Of a stretch of DNA of 29,164 nucleotides, positions 15,838-24,354 are shown piece after piece. The DNA is taken from assembly GCA_903819815.1 (NCBI GenBank), contig CAIJFC010000114.1, forward strand, positions 1-29,164, read 5' to 3'. The stretch is from an uncultured Bacteroidota bacterium (GTDB lineage Bacteria > Bacteroidota > Bacteroidia > Flavobacteriales > Flavobacteriaceae). The position numbers and the translations under genes were made by a program. Numbering within the stretch: the first letter of the stretch is position 1; each line of letters opens with the position of its first letter. The notes beneath the pieces are model-generated. The model worked only from the letters and a program-made list of their open reading frames with translations, ran no database searches and was not told the DNA's origin.

Positions 15838-17083
15838 CGATGTCTTTTTGCAAGTCTAATTTTCTAAATGTTGGGGAAGCAAATCCAGTAAAAACAACAA
15901 TAATTAACGTCATTGTACCGCCAAAAACTACCGAAGTCACCGTTCCCATTAGCTTTGCTGTCAATCCGCTTTCAAAGGCACCAAGTTCATTGGAAGAACC
16001 TACAAAAATAGAATTTACCGCAGCAACCCTTCCGCGCATGTGATCAGGAGTTTTTAATTGTAAGATAGTTTGACGTATTACCACAGAAATTCCATCCACG
16101 ACGCCACTTAAAAACAATGCAATTACGGAAAGCCAAAATAACGTTGAAATTCCAAAAACGATAATACATATTCCAAAGGCAAAAATTGAAAATAACAGCT
16201 TCATACCCGCGTTTTTATTTAATGGAACGTAGGCAGAAATAAACATCGTAATAAAAGCGCCTAAAGCAGGAGCCGCCCTTAAAACGCCAAATCCTTCGGG
16301 ACCGACTTTCAAAATATCTTGAGCGTAAATAGGTAATAATGCAACTGCTCCTCCAAATAATACGGCAATCATATCTAAAGATATTGCGCCTAAAATAGTT
16401 TTATTGTTATAAACAAATTTCACTCCTTCTTTCAAACTTTGCATTATGGGTTCACCAATTTTTGGATTTAAAATGGGCTTTGTGCTTATTTGAATTAACG
16501 TAATTAATGCTAAAAAGGAGCACGCTAAAACGGTTAACATCGATCCGGAAACACCTATTATAGTTATAGAAAATCCTGCTACAGCGGGGCCTAAAACGGA
16601 GCTGATTTGCCATACCGAACTGCTCCAAGTTGCGGCGTTTGAGTAGAGATTTTTTGGAACAATTAAGGACAATAAAGAGAAAATAGTTGGACCTAAAAAA
16701 GCCCGAACAATTCCGCCAAGGAACACTAAAAAGTAAATTGAATACAAAATTGTTTTCGCTGATAAATTGCCTCTAAAAGGTTCCCAGGTCAATAAAAACA
16801 AGCCTAAACTAATTACTAAAAACCCAATTATGCATTTAAATAACAATCCCTTTTTTTCATTTTGATCGACAAAATGACCGGCAAATAAAGCCATTAAAAT
16901 AGCAGGAACTACTTCCATTAACCCTACAATTCCTAACGAAAGTGCGCTTTTTGTCAAGCTATAAACTTCCCATTCAATTACAATAAATTGCATGGACCAA
17001 GAAAAAACCATAATAAAGCGAAGCAATAAGAAAATATTAAATTCTCTTATTCTCAACGCTGCATAGGGGTCCTTTTTTGCCAT
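15821..17083 (-). CDS. MFS transporter (MFS_3 / enterobactin-exporter-like)
   Basis: A 420-residue major facilitator with about 10-12 hydrophobic helices across the inner membrane. The start (REFNIFLLLRFIMVFSWSMQFIVIEWEVYSLT) and the DHMRGRVAAVNSIFVGSSNELG stretch resemble the MFS_3 group, which includes the enterobactin exporter EntS and many uncharacterised permeases. The substrate is unknown. It starts 3 nt after recJ and overlaps the DUF2062 gene by 17 nt, within a probable rsmI-recJ-MFS-DUF2062 operon. No siderophore genes are present, so siderophore export is not claimed. Confidence 0.9.
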   Translation of the reverse strand: MAKKDPYAALRIREFNIFLLLRFIMVFSWSMQFIVIEWEVYSLTKSALSLGIVGLMEVVPAILMALFAGHFVDQNEKKGLLFKCIIGFLVISLGLFLLTWEPFRGNLSAKTILYSIYFLVFLGGIVRAFLGPTIFSLLSLIVPKNLYSNAATWSSSVWQISSVLGPAVAGFSITIIGVSGSMLTVLACSFLALITLIQISTKPILNPKIGEPIMQSLKEGVKFVYNNKTILGAISLDMIAVLFGGAVALLPIYAQDILKVGPEGFGVLRAAPALGAFITMFISAYVPLNKNAGMKLLFSIFAFGICIIVFGISTLFWLSVIALFLSGVVDGISVVIRQTILQLKTPDHMRGRVAAVNSIFVGSSNELGAFESGLTAKLMGTVTSVVFGGTMTLIIVVFTGFASPTFRKLDLQKDIDENDQ

Positions 17084-17086
17084 TTA

Positions 17087-18784
17087 TTATTCGTTGTTTT
17101 TAATATCTCTCAATCGTAATTGAATTGAAACGGTGCCGTTCCACTCGTTTTCATCTATGCAATAAGCCGCATCGAAATGCTTTTTATTGGATACTAAATC
17201 CATTTTATTCCCCATTCCAAAACCAATTGCGGCAATTCCCTGAGAATTATTTTGCTTTACAAATAGTTTTAGGTGCGATTGATCGGCGCCCATTAATTTT
17301 GGAAAACCAGTATCATAAATATTTTTTGACATAAAAATGGGTGTCATATTTAATGGCCCAAAAGGTTCAAATTGATTGATAATTCTTAAGAATTTTGGTG
17401 TAATTTGAGGAAAATCAATTTCTAAATCTATGGCAATTTCAGGTAATAAAAGTTCTGGATCAATGGTTTCTGAAACTACTTTTTCAAATGCTTGTTTGAA
17501 AGCCGCGTAATTTTCTTCTTTTAATGTCAATCCCGCTGCGTACCTATGTCCGCCAAATTGTTCCAAATGTTCCGCACACGCTTCTAAGGCATTGTAAACA
17601 TCAAATCCTTTTACAGAACGTGCCGAAGCGGCTAATTTATCGCCACTTTTGGTGAAAACCAATGTTGGACGATAATATGTTTCTATCAATCTTGACGCCA
17701 CAATTCCTATTACTCCTTTATGCCAATTTTCTTGATAAACGACAGTGGTAAAACCCTCGGTTTCGTTATTTTGTTCTATTTGCGAAAGCGCTTCAATGGT
17801 AATTTGTTTGTCTAATTCCTTTCGGTCAGAATTATTTTTTTCAATTTCTGAGGCAAATTGTTGGGCTTGCTCAAAATCAAATTCTGATAATAATTCCACC
17901 GCCTGATTTCCGTGTTTGATTCTTCCCGCCGCATTAATTCTAGGCGCAATAATAAAAACAACATCGGTAATATCAAGGACTTGTTTTTTTATTTGATACG
18001 TTAGCGCTTTAATTCCTGGCCTTGGATCTGAGTTAATTACTTGTAATCCAAAATAAGCAAGTACTCGGTTTTCACCAGTCATTGGAACAATATCGGCAGC
18101 AATTGCTGTGGCAACTAAATCAAGATATTGAGTTAAATCTTCAATGGTTTGATTTCTGTTTTTACCTAAGGCTTGAATCAATTTGAAACCAATTCCACAG
18201 CCACACAATTCATCGTAAGGATAATTACAATCGTCTCTTTTAGGGTCTAAAACGGCTACTGCATCTGGCAGGAATTCTCCAGGTCGGTGGTGATCACAAA
18301 TAATGAAATCGATGTTTCGCTCTTTGGCATAAGCCACATGATCAATCGATTTTATGCCACAATCTAAGGCAATAATTAGTGAAAAACCATTGTCGTCGGC
18401 AAAGTCAATTCCTTTGAAAGAAATTCCGTATCCTTCGTCATAACGATCAGGAATATAGGTAGCTACATCGGAATAATAGGATTTTAAATAGGAGGATACC
18501 AATGAAACTGCGGAAGTGCCATCAACATCATAATCGCCAAAAACGAGAATTTTTTCTTGTTTGGCTATAGCCAATTCAATTCTTGCAACCGCTTTATCCA
18601 TATCTTTCATCAGATACGGATCGTGCAAATGTTCCAATTGAGGTCGGAAAAAATCTTTCGCCGCGTCAAAGGTTTCGATGCCACGTTGCACCAAAAGTGT
18701 GGCCACATAATCTTCAATATTAAGGGCGTTGGCGAGTTCGGTAACTTTTTGGGAATCAGGTTTTGGTTTTATTTTCCAGCGCAT
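17087..18784 (-). CDS. recJ: Single-stranded-DNA-specific exonuclease RecJ
   Basis: RecJ is a 5'-3' ssDNA exonuclease of the DHH family, acting in RecF-pathway recombination and mismatch repair. The 565-residue protein has the family motifs: VFGDYDVDGTSAV with D84, D86 and D88, ALDCGIKS with D141, the DHH triad ICDHHRPGE at 164-166, and the DHHA1 element QFGGHRYAAGLTL, followed by the C-terminal OB-like domain (FEPFGPLNMTPIF). Length is normal. It lies 30 nt behind rsmI and 3 nt before the MFS gene. Confidence 0.97.
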   Translation of the reverse strand: MRWKIKPKPDSQKVTELANALNIEDYVATLLVQRGIETFDAAKDFFRPQLEHLHDPYLMKDMDKAVARIELAIAKQEKILVFGDYDVDGTSAVSLVSSYLKSYYSDVATYIPDRYDEGYGISFKGIDFADDNGFSLIIALDCGIKSIDHVAYAKERNIDFIICDHHRPGEFLPDAVAVLDPKRDDCNYPYDELCGCGIGFKLIQALGKNRNQTIEDLTQYLDLVATAIAADIVPMTGENRVLAYFGLQVINSDPRPGIKALTYQIKKQVLDITDVVFIIAPRINAAGRIKHGNQAVELLSEFDFEQAQQFASEIEKNNSDRKELDKQITIEALSQIEQNNETEGFTTVVYQENWHKGVIGIVASRLIETYYRPTLVFTKSGDKLAASARSVKGFDVYNALEACAEHLEQFGGHRYAAGLTLKEENYAAFKQAFEKVVSETIDPELLLPEIAIDLEIDFPQITPKFLRIINQFEPFGPLNMTPIFMSKNIYDTGFPKLMGADQSHLKLFVKQNNSQGIAAIGFGMGNKMDLVSNKKHFDAAYCIDENEWNGTVSIQLRLRDIKNNE

Positions 18785-18814
18785 AGTGTTATTTTGATTG
18801 GTTTATATTATAAT

Positions 18815-19492
18815 TTACTTCGTCGGCTTTCCGCCTAAAATTACTACAATTTCTCCTTTTGGTGGTTTGTTTTCAAAATGAGTAAGCACCTCCCGAACAG
18901 TTCCTCGAACGTTTTCTTCGTGTAATTTTGACAATTCTCTGGAAACGCAAATTGGTCGGTCTTCGCCAAAATAAGTAATAAATTCAGCTAAAGTTTTCAC
19001 TAATTTATGTGGCGAAACGTATAAAATCATCGTTCGAGTTTCTTCGGCTAAAGCCAAATATCGGGTTTGTTTTCCTTTTTTGTCAGGCAAAAACCCTTCA
19101 AAAACAAATTTATCATTTGGTAATCCGCTGTTGACTAATGCTGGCACAAAAGCAGTTGCTCCGGGCAAACATTCTACGGTGATTCCATTTTCAACACAAG
19201 CGCGCGTTAATAAAAATCCAGGGTCTGAAATTGCCGGGGTTCCAGCGTCAGAAATCAATGCCATCGTATCGCCCGCTTTCAATCTTGAAATTAAATTCTC
19301 AATTGTTTTGTGCTCGTTGTGCATGTGATGGCTGTGCATGTGGGTGCCAATTTCAAAATGTTTCATCAATTTTCCACTGGTACGGGTATCTTCAGCCAAA
19401 ATTAAATCCACTTCTTTCAGCACTCGAATGGCACGAAAAGTCATGTCTTCCAAATTTCCAATAGGTGTAGGAACGATATATAATTTTGACAT
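18815..19492 (-). CDS. rsmI: 16S rRNA (cytidine1402-2'-O)-methyltransferase RsmI
   Basis: RsmI methylates the ribose 2'-OH of C1402 in the ribosomal P site, using SAM. The 225-residue protein is of the tetrapyrrole-methylase fold: LYIVPTPIGNLEDMTFRAI at the N-terminus, AEDTRTSGKLM, SDAGTPAISDPG, and YVSPHKLVKTL. It ends after the catalytic fold (EIVVILGGKPTK), so it lacks the extra C-terminal region of the E. coli protein (about 286 residues). It begins the probable rsmI-recJ-MFS-DUF2062 operon. Confidence 0.96.
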   Translation of the reverse strand: MSKLYIVPTPIGNLEDMTFRAIRVLKEVDLILAEDTRTSGKLMKHFEIGTHMHSHHMHNEHKTIENLISRLKAGDTMALISDAGTPAISDPGFLLTRACVENGITVECLPGATAFVPALVNSGLPNDKFVFEGFLPDKKGKQTRYLALAEETRTMILYVSPHKLVKTLAEFITYFGEDRPICVSRELSKLHEENVRGTVREVLTHFENKPPKGEIVVILGGKPTK

Positions 19493-19537
19493 AAAAATAA
19501 TTTAAATTCAAAGGAATTGGGAAATCTAAATGTGAAA

Positions 19538-20563
19538 TTAAGCGAATTTCTTCTCTACAATTTCCATAAATCGAGTCACATATTCTTCTTTTCCTTCCCA
19601 ATTATCGTAATCGGGTTTAACCATGTCTTCAATGAAGTTTTGGGCTTCTTCAAAAGTGTCAAAAGTGCTCAACTGAGAAACTACCCGGTTTAAGTCTTCA
19701 CTGCTTCCGGCAAATAATTGTTTTTCAAATGCAATTCTGTCGTTCAATCCAAAGGTTATGGTTTTTGCAAAAGCTTCGTTGATGCTTATTTCGTTATCAA
19801 ATTCAAAATTTGGAATTGCTTTTTCTTCCTCTTCCATTTCTTCTGAAGCTTCCATTTCAAAACCAGGATTAAAAATGGGCTCTTCGCTTTCTGTTTCTTC
19901 TTCATCATCCGATTCTTCCTCAGTTTCTTCTTGAATTGGATCAAAAACGCGTTCAAAAACAGGTTCAGAACTAGATCCTAATAAATCTTCAAAGGAAATT
20001 TGTTTTGCTTCCGTTTTTGATTTTTTATCTTCTACTTCTTCCACATTGAAAAGCTCAAAATGAGGTTCGAATTCTTTTTCTTCTTCCGATTCCTCCTCAG
20101 ATTCTTCTTCGTCTTCCTCCTCAATTTCTTCTTCTTCAGATTCCTCTTCTTCCTCCTCAGATTCTTCTATGTTTTCAAAAGCTTCGTCTTCGACTTCATC
20201 CTCTTCTATTTCTTCTTCGGATTCTTCTTCTTCTTCAGAATGATCTTCTTCTTCTTCCTCTTCCACTTCTTCCTCGATTTCTTCTTCAACTAAATCCGAT
20301 TGGATTTCGATTTCTTGAGGGGCAGCATCAACCTCTTCCTCTTCAGGATCGTTTTCCAATGCTGCGTTTACTAATTCTTGAATGTTTGAATTTCCAATGG
20401 TTGGTTTTACATCCGAAAAGTTATCTTCAACAAATTTCAAAACTGACAATTTTTCATATAGTTTTTGAGTTTCTAAATGCAATTGCTCAAGATCTTCTTT
20501 GTTTTTTAGCTTTAAAATTCGGTGTGCTATACTGATTAAATCAGCTTCCAACTTTTTTTTCAT
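19538..20563 (-). CDS. Glu-rich acidic protein of unknown function
   Basis: A 341-residue protein in three parts. Residues 1-60 form a charged helical start (KKKLEADLISIAHRILKLK). Residues about 70-265 are dominated by Glu runs with Ser and Asp (EEEESEEEIEEDEVEDE type), surely disordered and strongly negative. Residues about 250-341 form a conventional globular end (ITFGLNDRIAFEKQLFAGSS, then FDTFEEAQNFIEDMVKPDYDNW). I do not recognise a characterised family. The ordered ends around a variable acidic linker suggest a real protein. The GAA/GAG runs give a marked purine bias on the coding strand and a spurious Phe-rich frame on the other strand. No export signal is seen. It lies 45 nt before rsmI, divergent from tdk. 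Confidence 0.85.
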   Translation of the reverse strand: MKKKLEADLISIAHRILKLKNKEDLEQLHLETQKLYEKLSVLKFVEDNFSDVKPTIGNSNIQELVNAALENDPEEEEVDAAPQEIEIQSDLVEEEIEEEVEEEEEEDHSEEEEESEEEIEEDEVEDEAFENIEESEEEEEESEEEEIEEEDEEESEEESEEEKEFEPHFELFNVEEVEDKKSKTEAKQISFEDLLGSSSEPVFERVFDPIQEETEEESDDEEETESEEPIFNPGFEMEASEEMEEEEKAIPNFEFDNEISINEAFAKTITFGLNDRIAFEKQLFAGSSEDLNRVVSQLSTFDTFEEAQNFIEDMVKPDYDNWEGKEEYVTRFMEIVEKKFA

Positions 20564-20662
20564 AACAATAGTATTATTTTGTGTGAGGTTGTTTCAGTTT
20601 AAAATGTCTTCTTTAATCTATTATTTACGCAAAGGAAGAAGAAACCTTTGATAAAAATTTTC

Positions 20663-20670
20663 TACATTTG
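20663..20670 (+). promoter_or_regulatory. Putative -7 box for tdk
   Basis: TACATTTG fits TAnnTTTG and would give a leader of about 85 nt before the tdk ATG at 20763. No TTG lies 17-23 nt upstream (the nearest, 20648-20650, is 12 nt away). Nothing else is recognised in the 20564-20762 intergenic stretch. Confidence 0.35.
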
Positions 20671-20762
20671 AATCGACGTAAAAGTATAAAAAATTCATAT
20701 CGATTCGTTAGCGTTACAAAGTAATAAAAACTATTCATTTTAAGAGCAAGAAAAGTAAAAAA

Positions 20763-21383
20763 ATGTTTCTCGAAAATACAGTAAATCAGAAAGAACAATT
20801 TGGATGGATTGAAGTCATCTGCGGATCAATGTTTTCCGGTAAAACAGAAGAGCTAATTCGTAGATTGAAAAGAGCGCAATTTGCAAAGCAAAAAGTAGAA
20901 ATTTTCAAACCTTCGGTGGATACTCGCTATCACAATGAAATGGTCGTTTCTCACGATGCCAATGAAATCCGTTCTACTCCGGTTCCTGCTGCTGCAAATA
21001 TTGCAATTTTGGCTCAAGGATGCGATGTGATTGGAATTGACGAGGCACAATTTTTTGATGATGAAATTGTGAAAATCTGTAATGATTTGGCAAATCAGGG
21101 GATTCGAGTAATTGTTGCAGGACTAGATATGGATTTTAAAGGCAACCCTTTTGGCCCAATGCCTGCCCTTATGGCAACCGCGGAATATGTTACAAAAGTA
21201 CACGCCGTTTGTACAAGAACTGGGAATTTAGCCAATTATAGTTTTAGAAAAGCCGATGGAGATAGTTTAGTTTTACTTGGAGAAACCGAGGAATATGAGC
21301 CGTTAAGTCGTGCGGCCTACTTTTATGCGATGAGAGAAAATCAGGAAAACATTAAGGCGTTAAAAAAACCAAAAACTAAATAA
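20763..21383 (+). CDS. tdk: Thymidine kinase (type II)
   Basis: Phosphorylates thymidine to dTMP with ATP in pyrimidine salvage. The 206-residue protein has the P-loop GSMFSGKT at 21-28, the DEAQFF motif with catalytic E94, and the GLDMDFKGNPFGPMP lasso-side segment, all typical of type II kinases. In contrast to TK1-like enzymes, the structural zinc site is missing: the first CxxC is C150-T-R-T153, and the second pair is replaced by S182-R-A-A185 (YEPLSRAAY). The tdk stop lies 6 nt before the murF-alr TTG, so they are co-transcribed. Confidence 0.96.
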   Translation: MFLENTVNQKEQFGWIEVICGSMFSGKTEELIRRLKRAQFAKQKVEIFKPSVDTRYHNEMVVSHDANEIRSTPVPAAANIAILAQGCDVIGIDEAQFFDDEIVKICNDLANQGIRVIVAGLDMDFKGNPFGPMPALMATAEYVTKVHAVCTRTGNLANYSFRKADGDSLVLLGETEEYEPLSRAAYFYAMRENQENIKALKKPKTK

Positions 21384-21389
21384 CCGCTA

Positions 21390-23834
21390 TTGAGTTTAAA
21401 CGCTGAAAATATTGCCCCAATTTTAGATGCCGATTGGTTTGGAACATCAAATTCTAACGAAATTTCTCATATTTCTATAGACAGCCGTTCGATGCAAAAT
21501 GGCGTTGAAACTTTGTTTTTTGCATTGGTTGGTCCCAATAATAACGGTCACAATTACATTGCTGAATTAATTCAAAAAGGGGTTCAAAATTTTGTAGTAA
21601 CCTCAATTCCAGAAAATTTAAAAGCAAAAGCAAATTTTCTTGTGGTGAAAAATACCCTTGAAGCACTTCAAAAATTTGCAGGTTATTACCGAAATTTATA
21701 CTATTTTCCAATAATTGGAATCACAGGAAGCAACGGAAAAACGATTGTTAAAGAATGGCTTAATTTTCTTTTGAGTCCTGATTTTTCAATAATTAGAAGT
21801 CCCAAAAGCTATAATTCACAAGTGGGCGTTCCGCTATCAATTATTTCGATTAATGAAAATCACAACCTGGGGATTTTTGAGGCTGGTATTTCTACTACCA
21901 ATGAAATGGGTAAGCTAGAGCAAATAATAAAACCTACCATTGGAATTTTAACCAATCTTGGTTCGGCTCATGACGAAGGATTTGCCAATTTTGAAGAAAA
22001 AATTAAAGAAAAAATAGCGCTTTTTGCAAATGCTGAAATCTTAATTTATAAAAAGAATAAGGCGGTTGATGCATTTTTAAACTCCAATTTAAAAACCTTT
22101 TCCTGGTCTTTCAAAGACTCCGCAGCGGATGTGTTTATTTCGCAAAAATCACTTTCAGATAAAACGTTACTCGAGGTAAATAATTCAGGACAGAAATTCG
22201 AAGTTACCATTCCGTTTAAAGATGATGCTTCCATTGAAAATGCCATTCATTGCCTAATGGTTTTATTGTATTTAAAATACAATACTTCGGTGATTCAAAG
22301 CCGATTGGAATTGCTTTATCCCGTGGAAATGAGACTCAAAGTAAAAACTGGAATTCACAATTGCACCCTTATTGACGATAGTTATAGTTCTGATTTTCAA
22401 TCGTTAAAAATTGCCTTGGATTTTCTTGAAAATCAAAAACAGCATGCCAATAAAACGATCATTCTATCCGATATTTTTCAAAGCGGTTTGTCCAATGACG
22501 ATTTGTATTCCAAAGTTTCCGAATTAATTGTTTCCAATAAAATTAATCGTGTGATTGGAATTGGCGATACCATTTCTGACTATAAAAACAAGTTCGAAAA
22601 CTGCATTTTTTATAAAAATACCGAAGCCTTTATTGCCGATTTTAATTCGCTTAATTTTAGCAGTGAAACCATCTTAATTAAAGGTGCAAGACTATTTGAA
22701 TTTGAAAAAATCGTACATTTATTGGAAGAAAAAACACATGAAACGGTACTTGAAATCAATCTAAATGCCATTAGTCACAACTTAAATTATTACAAATCTA
22801 AGTTGGAGCCTAACACTAAAATTATGGTCATGGTTAAAGCTTTTGGATATGGAAATGGCGGTTTTGAAATTGCAAAATTATTAGAACACCACCATGTAGA
22901 TTATTTGGGAGTGGCTTTCGCCGATGAAGGAATTACTTTGAAAAATGCAGGAATTAAATTGCCAATTATGGTCTTAAATCCAGAAAACACGAGTTTTTCA
23001 GCCATTATCCAACACCATCTAGAACCTGAAATTTATAGCTTAAAAGGGTTGAATTCCTTTTTACAAATAGCAAAAAATAGTCAATTAGAAAACTATCCTA
23101 TCCACATAAAATTGGATACTGGAATGCACCGATTGGGATTTGAAGAAGAAAATATTGAGGATTTAATTGCTGTTTTAAAAGACAATAAATCGGTAAAAGT
23201 GAAAAGTATTTTGTCCCACATGGCAACCAGCGATTCTATGGATAATCAAGATTTTGCTCTTTACCAAATTCAATTATTTGAGAAATTAGCTGCAAAAATT
23301 GTAGCCGAACTAAATATAAACCCGATTAAACATTTATTAAACACCTCTGGAATTAGTAATTTCCCTGAAGCACAATACGATATGGTTCGACTTGGAATTG
23401 GGCTTTACGGTGTTTCAAATGATCCTCAAGAACAACGATTTTTAGAAAACGTAGGGACATTAAAATCCATAATTTCACAAATAAGAGTTATAAACGAGGG
23501 AGAAAGCGTGGGCTACGGCAGACGATTTATAGCTCAAAAAAAATCCACTATTGCTACAATTCCTATTGGTTATGCCGACGGAATTTCAAGACAATGGGGA
23601 AATGGAGTCGGATTTGTAACTATAAACGGACAAAAAGCTACGATTATAGGAAGTATTTGCATGGACATGTTGATGGCTGATGTTTCGGAAATAGATTGTG
23701 CTGAAGGCGATGAAGTGGTTTTATTTGGTGAGAACCCAACGGTAAGTTTCATTGCTGAAAAATTAGGAACGATTTCTTATGAAGTTCTAACCAGCATTTC
23801 CCAAAGGGTGAAACGTGTTTTTTATAGAGAATAA
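21390..23834 (+). CDS. murF-alr: Bifunctional MurF ligase / alanine racemase fusion
   Basis: A single 814-residue protein joins two peptidoglycan enzymes. Residues about 1-450 form MurF, which adds D-Ala-D-Ala to UDP-MurNAc-tripeptide: ATP loop GITGSNGKT at 110-118, then FEAGISTTNEMG and the C-terminal Mur-ligase DDSYSS segment. Residues about 455-814 form a PLP alanine racemase, making D-Ala from L-Ala: K483 in MVKAFGYGNGG, LDTGMHRLGF, the catalytic Y709 in SVGYGRRF, and GSICMDMLMADVS. The racemase lysine motif reads VKAFGYGNGG, where VKADAYGHG is most common. Translation appears to start at TTG 21390: upstream in-frame lies TAA at 21381 and no ATG precedes the conserved region. Similar fusions are known in Bacteroidota. 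Confidence 0.94.
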   Translation: MSLNAENIAPILDADWFGTSNSNEISHISIDSRSMQNGVETLFFALVGPNNNGHNYIAELIQKGVQNFVVTSIPENLKAKANFLVVKNTLEALQKFAGYYRNLYYFPIIGITGSNGKTIVKEWLNFLLSPDFSIIRSPKSYNSQVGVPLSIISINENHNLGIFEAGISTTNEMGKLEQIIKPTIGILTNLGSAHDEGFANFEEKIKEKIALFANAEILIYKKNKAVDAFLNSNLKTFSWSFKDSAADVFISQKSLSDKTLLEVNNSGQKFEVTIPFKDDASIENAIHCLMVLLYLKYNTSVIQSRLELLYPVEMRLKVKTGIHNCTLIDDSYSSDFQSLKIALDFLENQKQHANKTIILSDIFQSGLSNDDLYSKVSELIVSNKINRVIGIGDTISDYKNKFENCIFYKNTEAFIADFNSLNFSSETILIKGARLFEFEKIVHLLEEKTHETVLEINLNAISHNLNYYKSKLEPNTKIMVMVKAFGYGNGGFEIAKLLEHHHVDYLGVAFADEGITLKNAGIKLPIMVLNPENTSFSAIIQHHLEPEIYSLKGLNSFLQIAKNSQLENYPIHIKLDTGMHRLGFEEENIEDLIAVLKDNKSVKVKSILSHMATSDSMDNQDFALYQIQLFEKLAAKIVAELNINPIKHLLNTSGISNFPEAQYDMVRLGIGLYGVSNDPQEQRFLENVGTLKSIISQIRVINEGESVGYGRRFIAQKKSTIATIPIGYADGISRQWGNGVGFVTINGQKATIIGSICMDMLMADVSEIDCAEGDEVVLFGENPTVSFIAEKLGTISYEVLTSISQRVKRVFYRE

Positions 23835-23848
23835 TTAAATTAAATTTT

Positions 23849-24229
23849 ATGAAAATGATATCTGAATTTAAGGCCTTTGCGATGAAAGGCAACGTGATTG
23901 AATTGGCAATTGGGGTTGTTATTGGAGCGGCTTTTGGAAAAATTATTAGCTCTTTAATTGACGATGTAATCACGCCACTTATTTTAAAACCGGCTTTAGA
24001 AACAGCAAAAATTACAGAAATAGATCAATTGGTAGCTTTTGGAGGAGTAAAATATGGCGTTTTTATTTCGTCGTTAATTAACTTCATTTTAGTTTCATTC
24101 GTATTATTTTTGGTGATTAAAGCTGTTAATGTTTATAAAAAGAAAAACGGAATTGAAGATGATCAAGAAAAAAAAGGGGCTACACAAGAAGAATTGCTAA
24201 CAGAAATTCGAGATTTATTAAAAAAATAA
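23849..24229 (+). CDS. mscL: Large-conductance mechanosensitive channel MscL
   Basis: MscL is a homopentameric inner-membrane channel that opens on membrane tension and protects against hypo-osmotic shock. The 126-residue protein has the family start (EFKAFAMKGNVIELAIGVVIGAAFGKI) containing TM1 and the pore constriction, a periplasmic loop, TM2 (FISSLINFILVSFVLFLVI), and the cytosolic helix ending LLTEIRDLLKK. It is 14 nt behind murF-alr, ending the tdk-murF/alr-mscL operon before a strong terminator. Confidence 0.97.
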   Translation: MKMISEFKAFAMKGNVIELAIGVVIGAAFGKIISSLIDDVITPLILKPALETAKITEIDQLVAFGGVKYGVFISSLINFILVSFVLFLVIKAVNVYKKKNGIEDDQEKKGATQEELLTEIRDLLKK

Positions 24230-24256
24230 TACCGCTACATTACCTATTCTAATTTA

Positions 24257-24284
24257 AACCACGCCTTTGGCGTGGTTCTTTTTT
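24257..24284 (+). terminator. Rho-independent terminator behind mscL
   Basis: A perfect GC-rich 9-bp stem, AACCACGCC (24257-24265) with GGCGTGGTT (24269-24277), has a TTT loop and is followed by CTTTTTT. It lies 27 nt after the mscL stop and just before the asd promoter. It is the clearest terminator in the window. Confidence 0.9.
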
Positions 24285-24291
24285 GTTATGA

Positions 24292-24324
24292 TTGCTATTT
24301 TAAAATGAAGATTATGTACTTTTG
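24292..24324 (+). promoter_or_regulatory. asd promoter
   Basis: TTG at 24292-24294, a 22-nt spacer and TACTTTTG at 24317-24324 match the Bacteroidota -33/-7 pattern. The predicted start near 24331 leaves about 24 nt to the ATG at 24355. The TTG inside the -7 box (24322) is therefore not a translation start. Confidence 0.7.
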
Positions 24325-24354
24325 CAGAGCAAATTAATTAAAATTAAAAAAAGT

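Noticed and set aside
15821..17083. Siderophore export system based on the EntS-like MFS protein
   Set aside because: No siderophore synthesis or uptake genes are next to it; its neighbours are recJ and DUF2062.
20060..20293. Open plus-strand frame coding for a Phe-rich hydrophobic peptide
   Set aside because: It is the antisense of the GAA/GAG runs of the acidic protein gene; the composition is explained entirely by that.
20630..20637. TTCCTTTG on the minus strand as promoter of the acidic protein gene
   Set aside because: One base off in the conserved TA and no -33 element; too weak to call.
24322..24354. Longer N-terminus for Asd from TTG 24322
   Set aside because: It lies in the -7 box TACTTTTG; the Rossmann start MKIAVVGATG fits ATG 24355.
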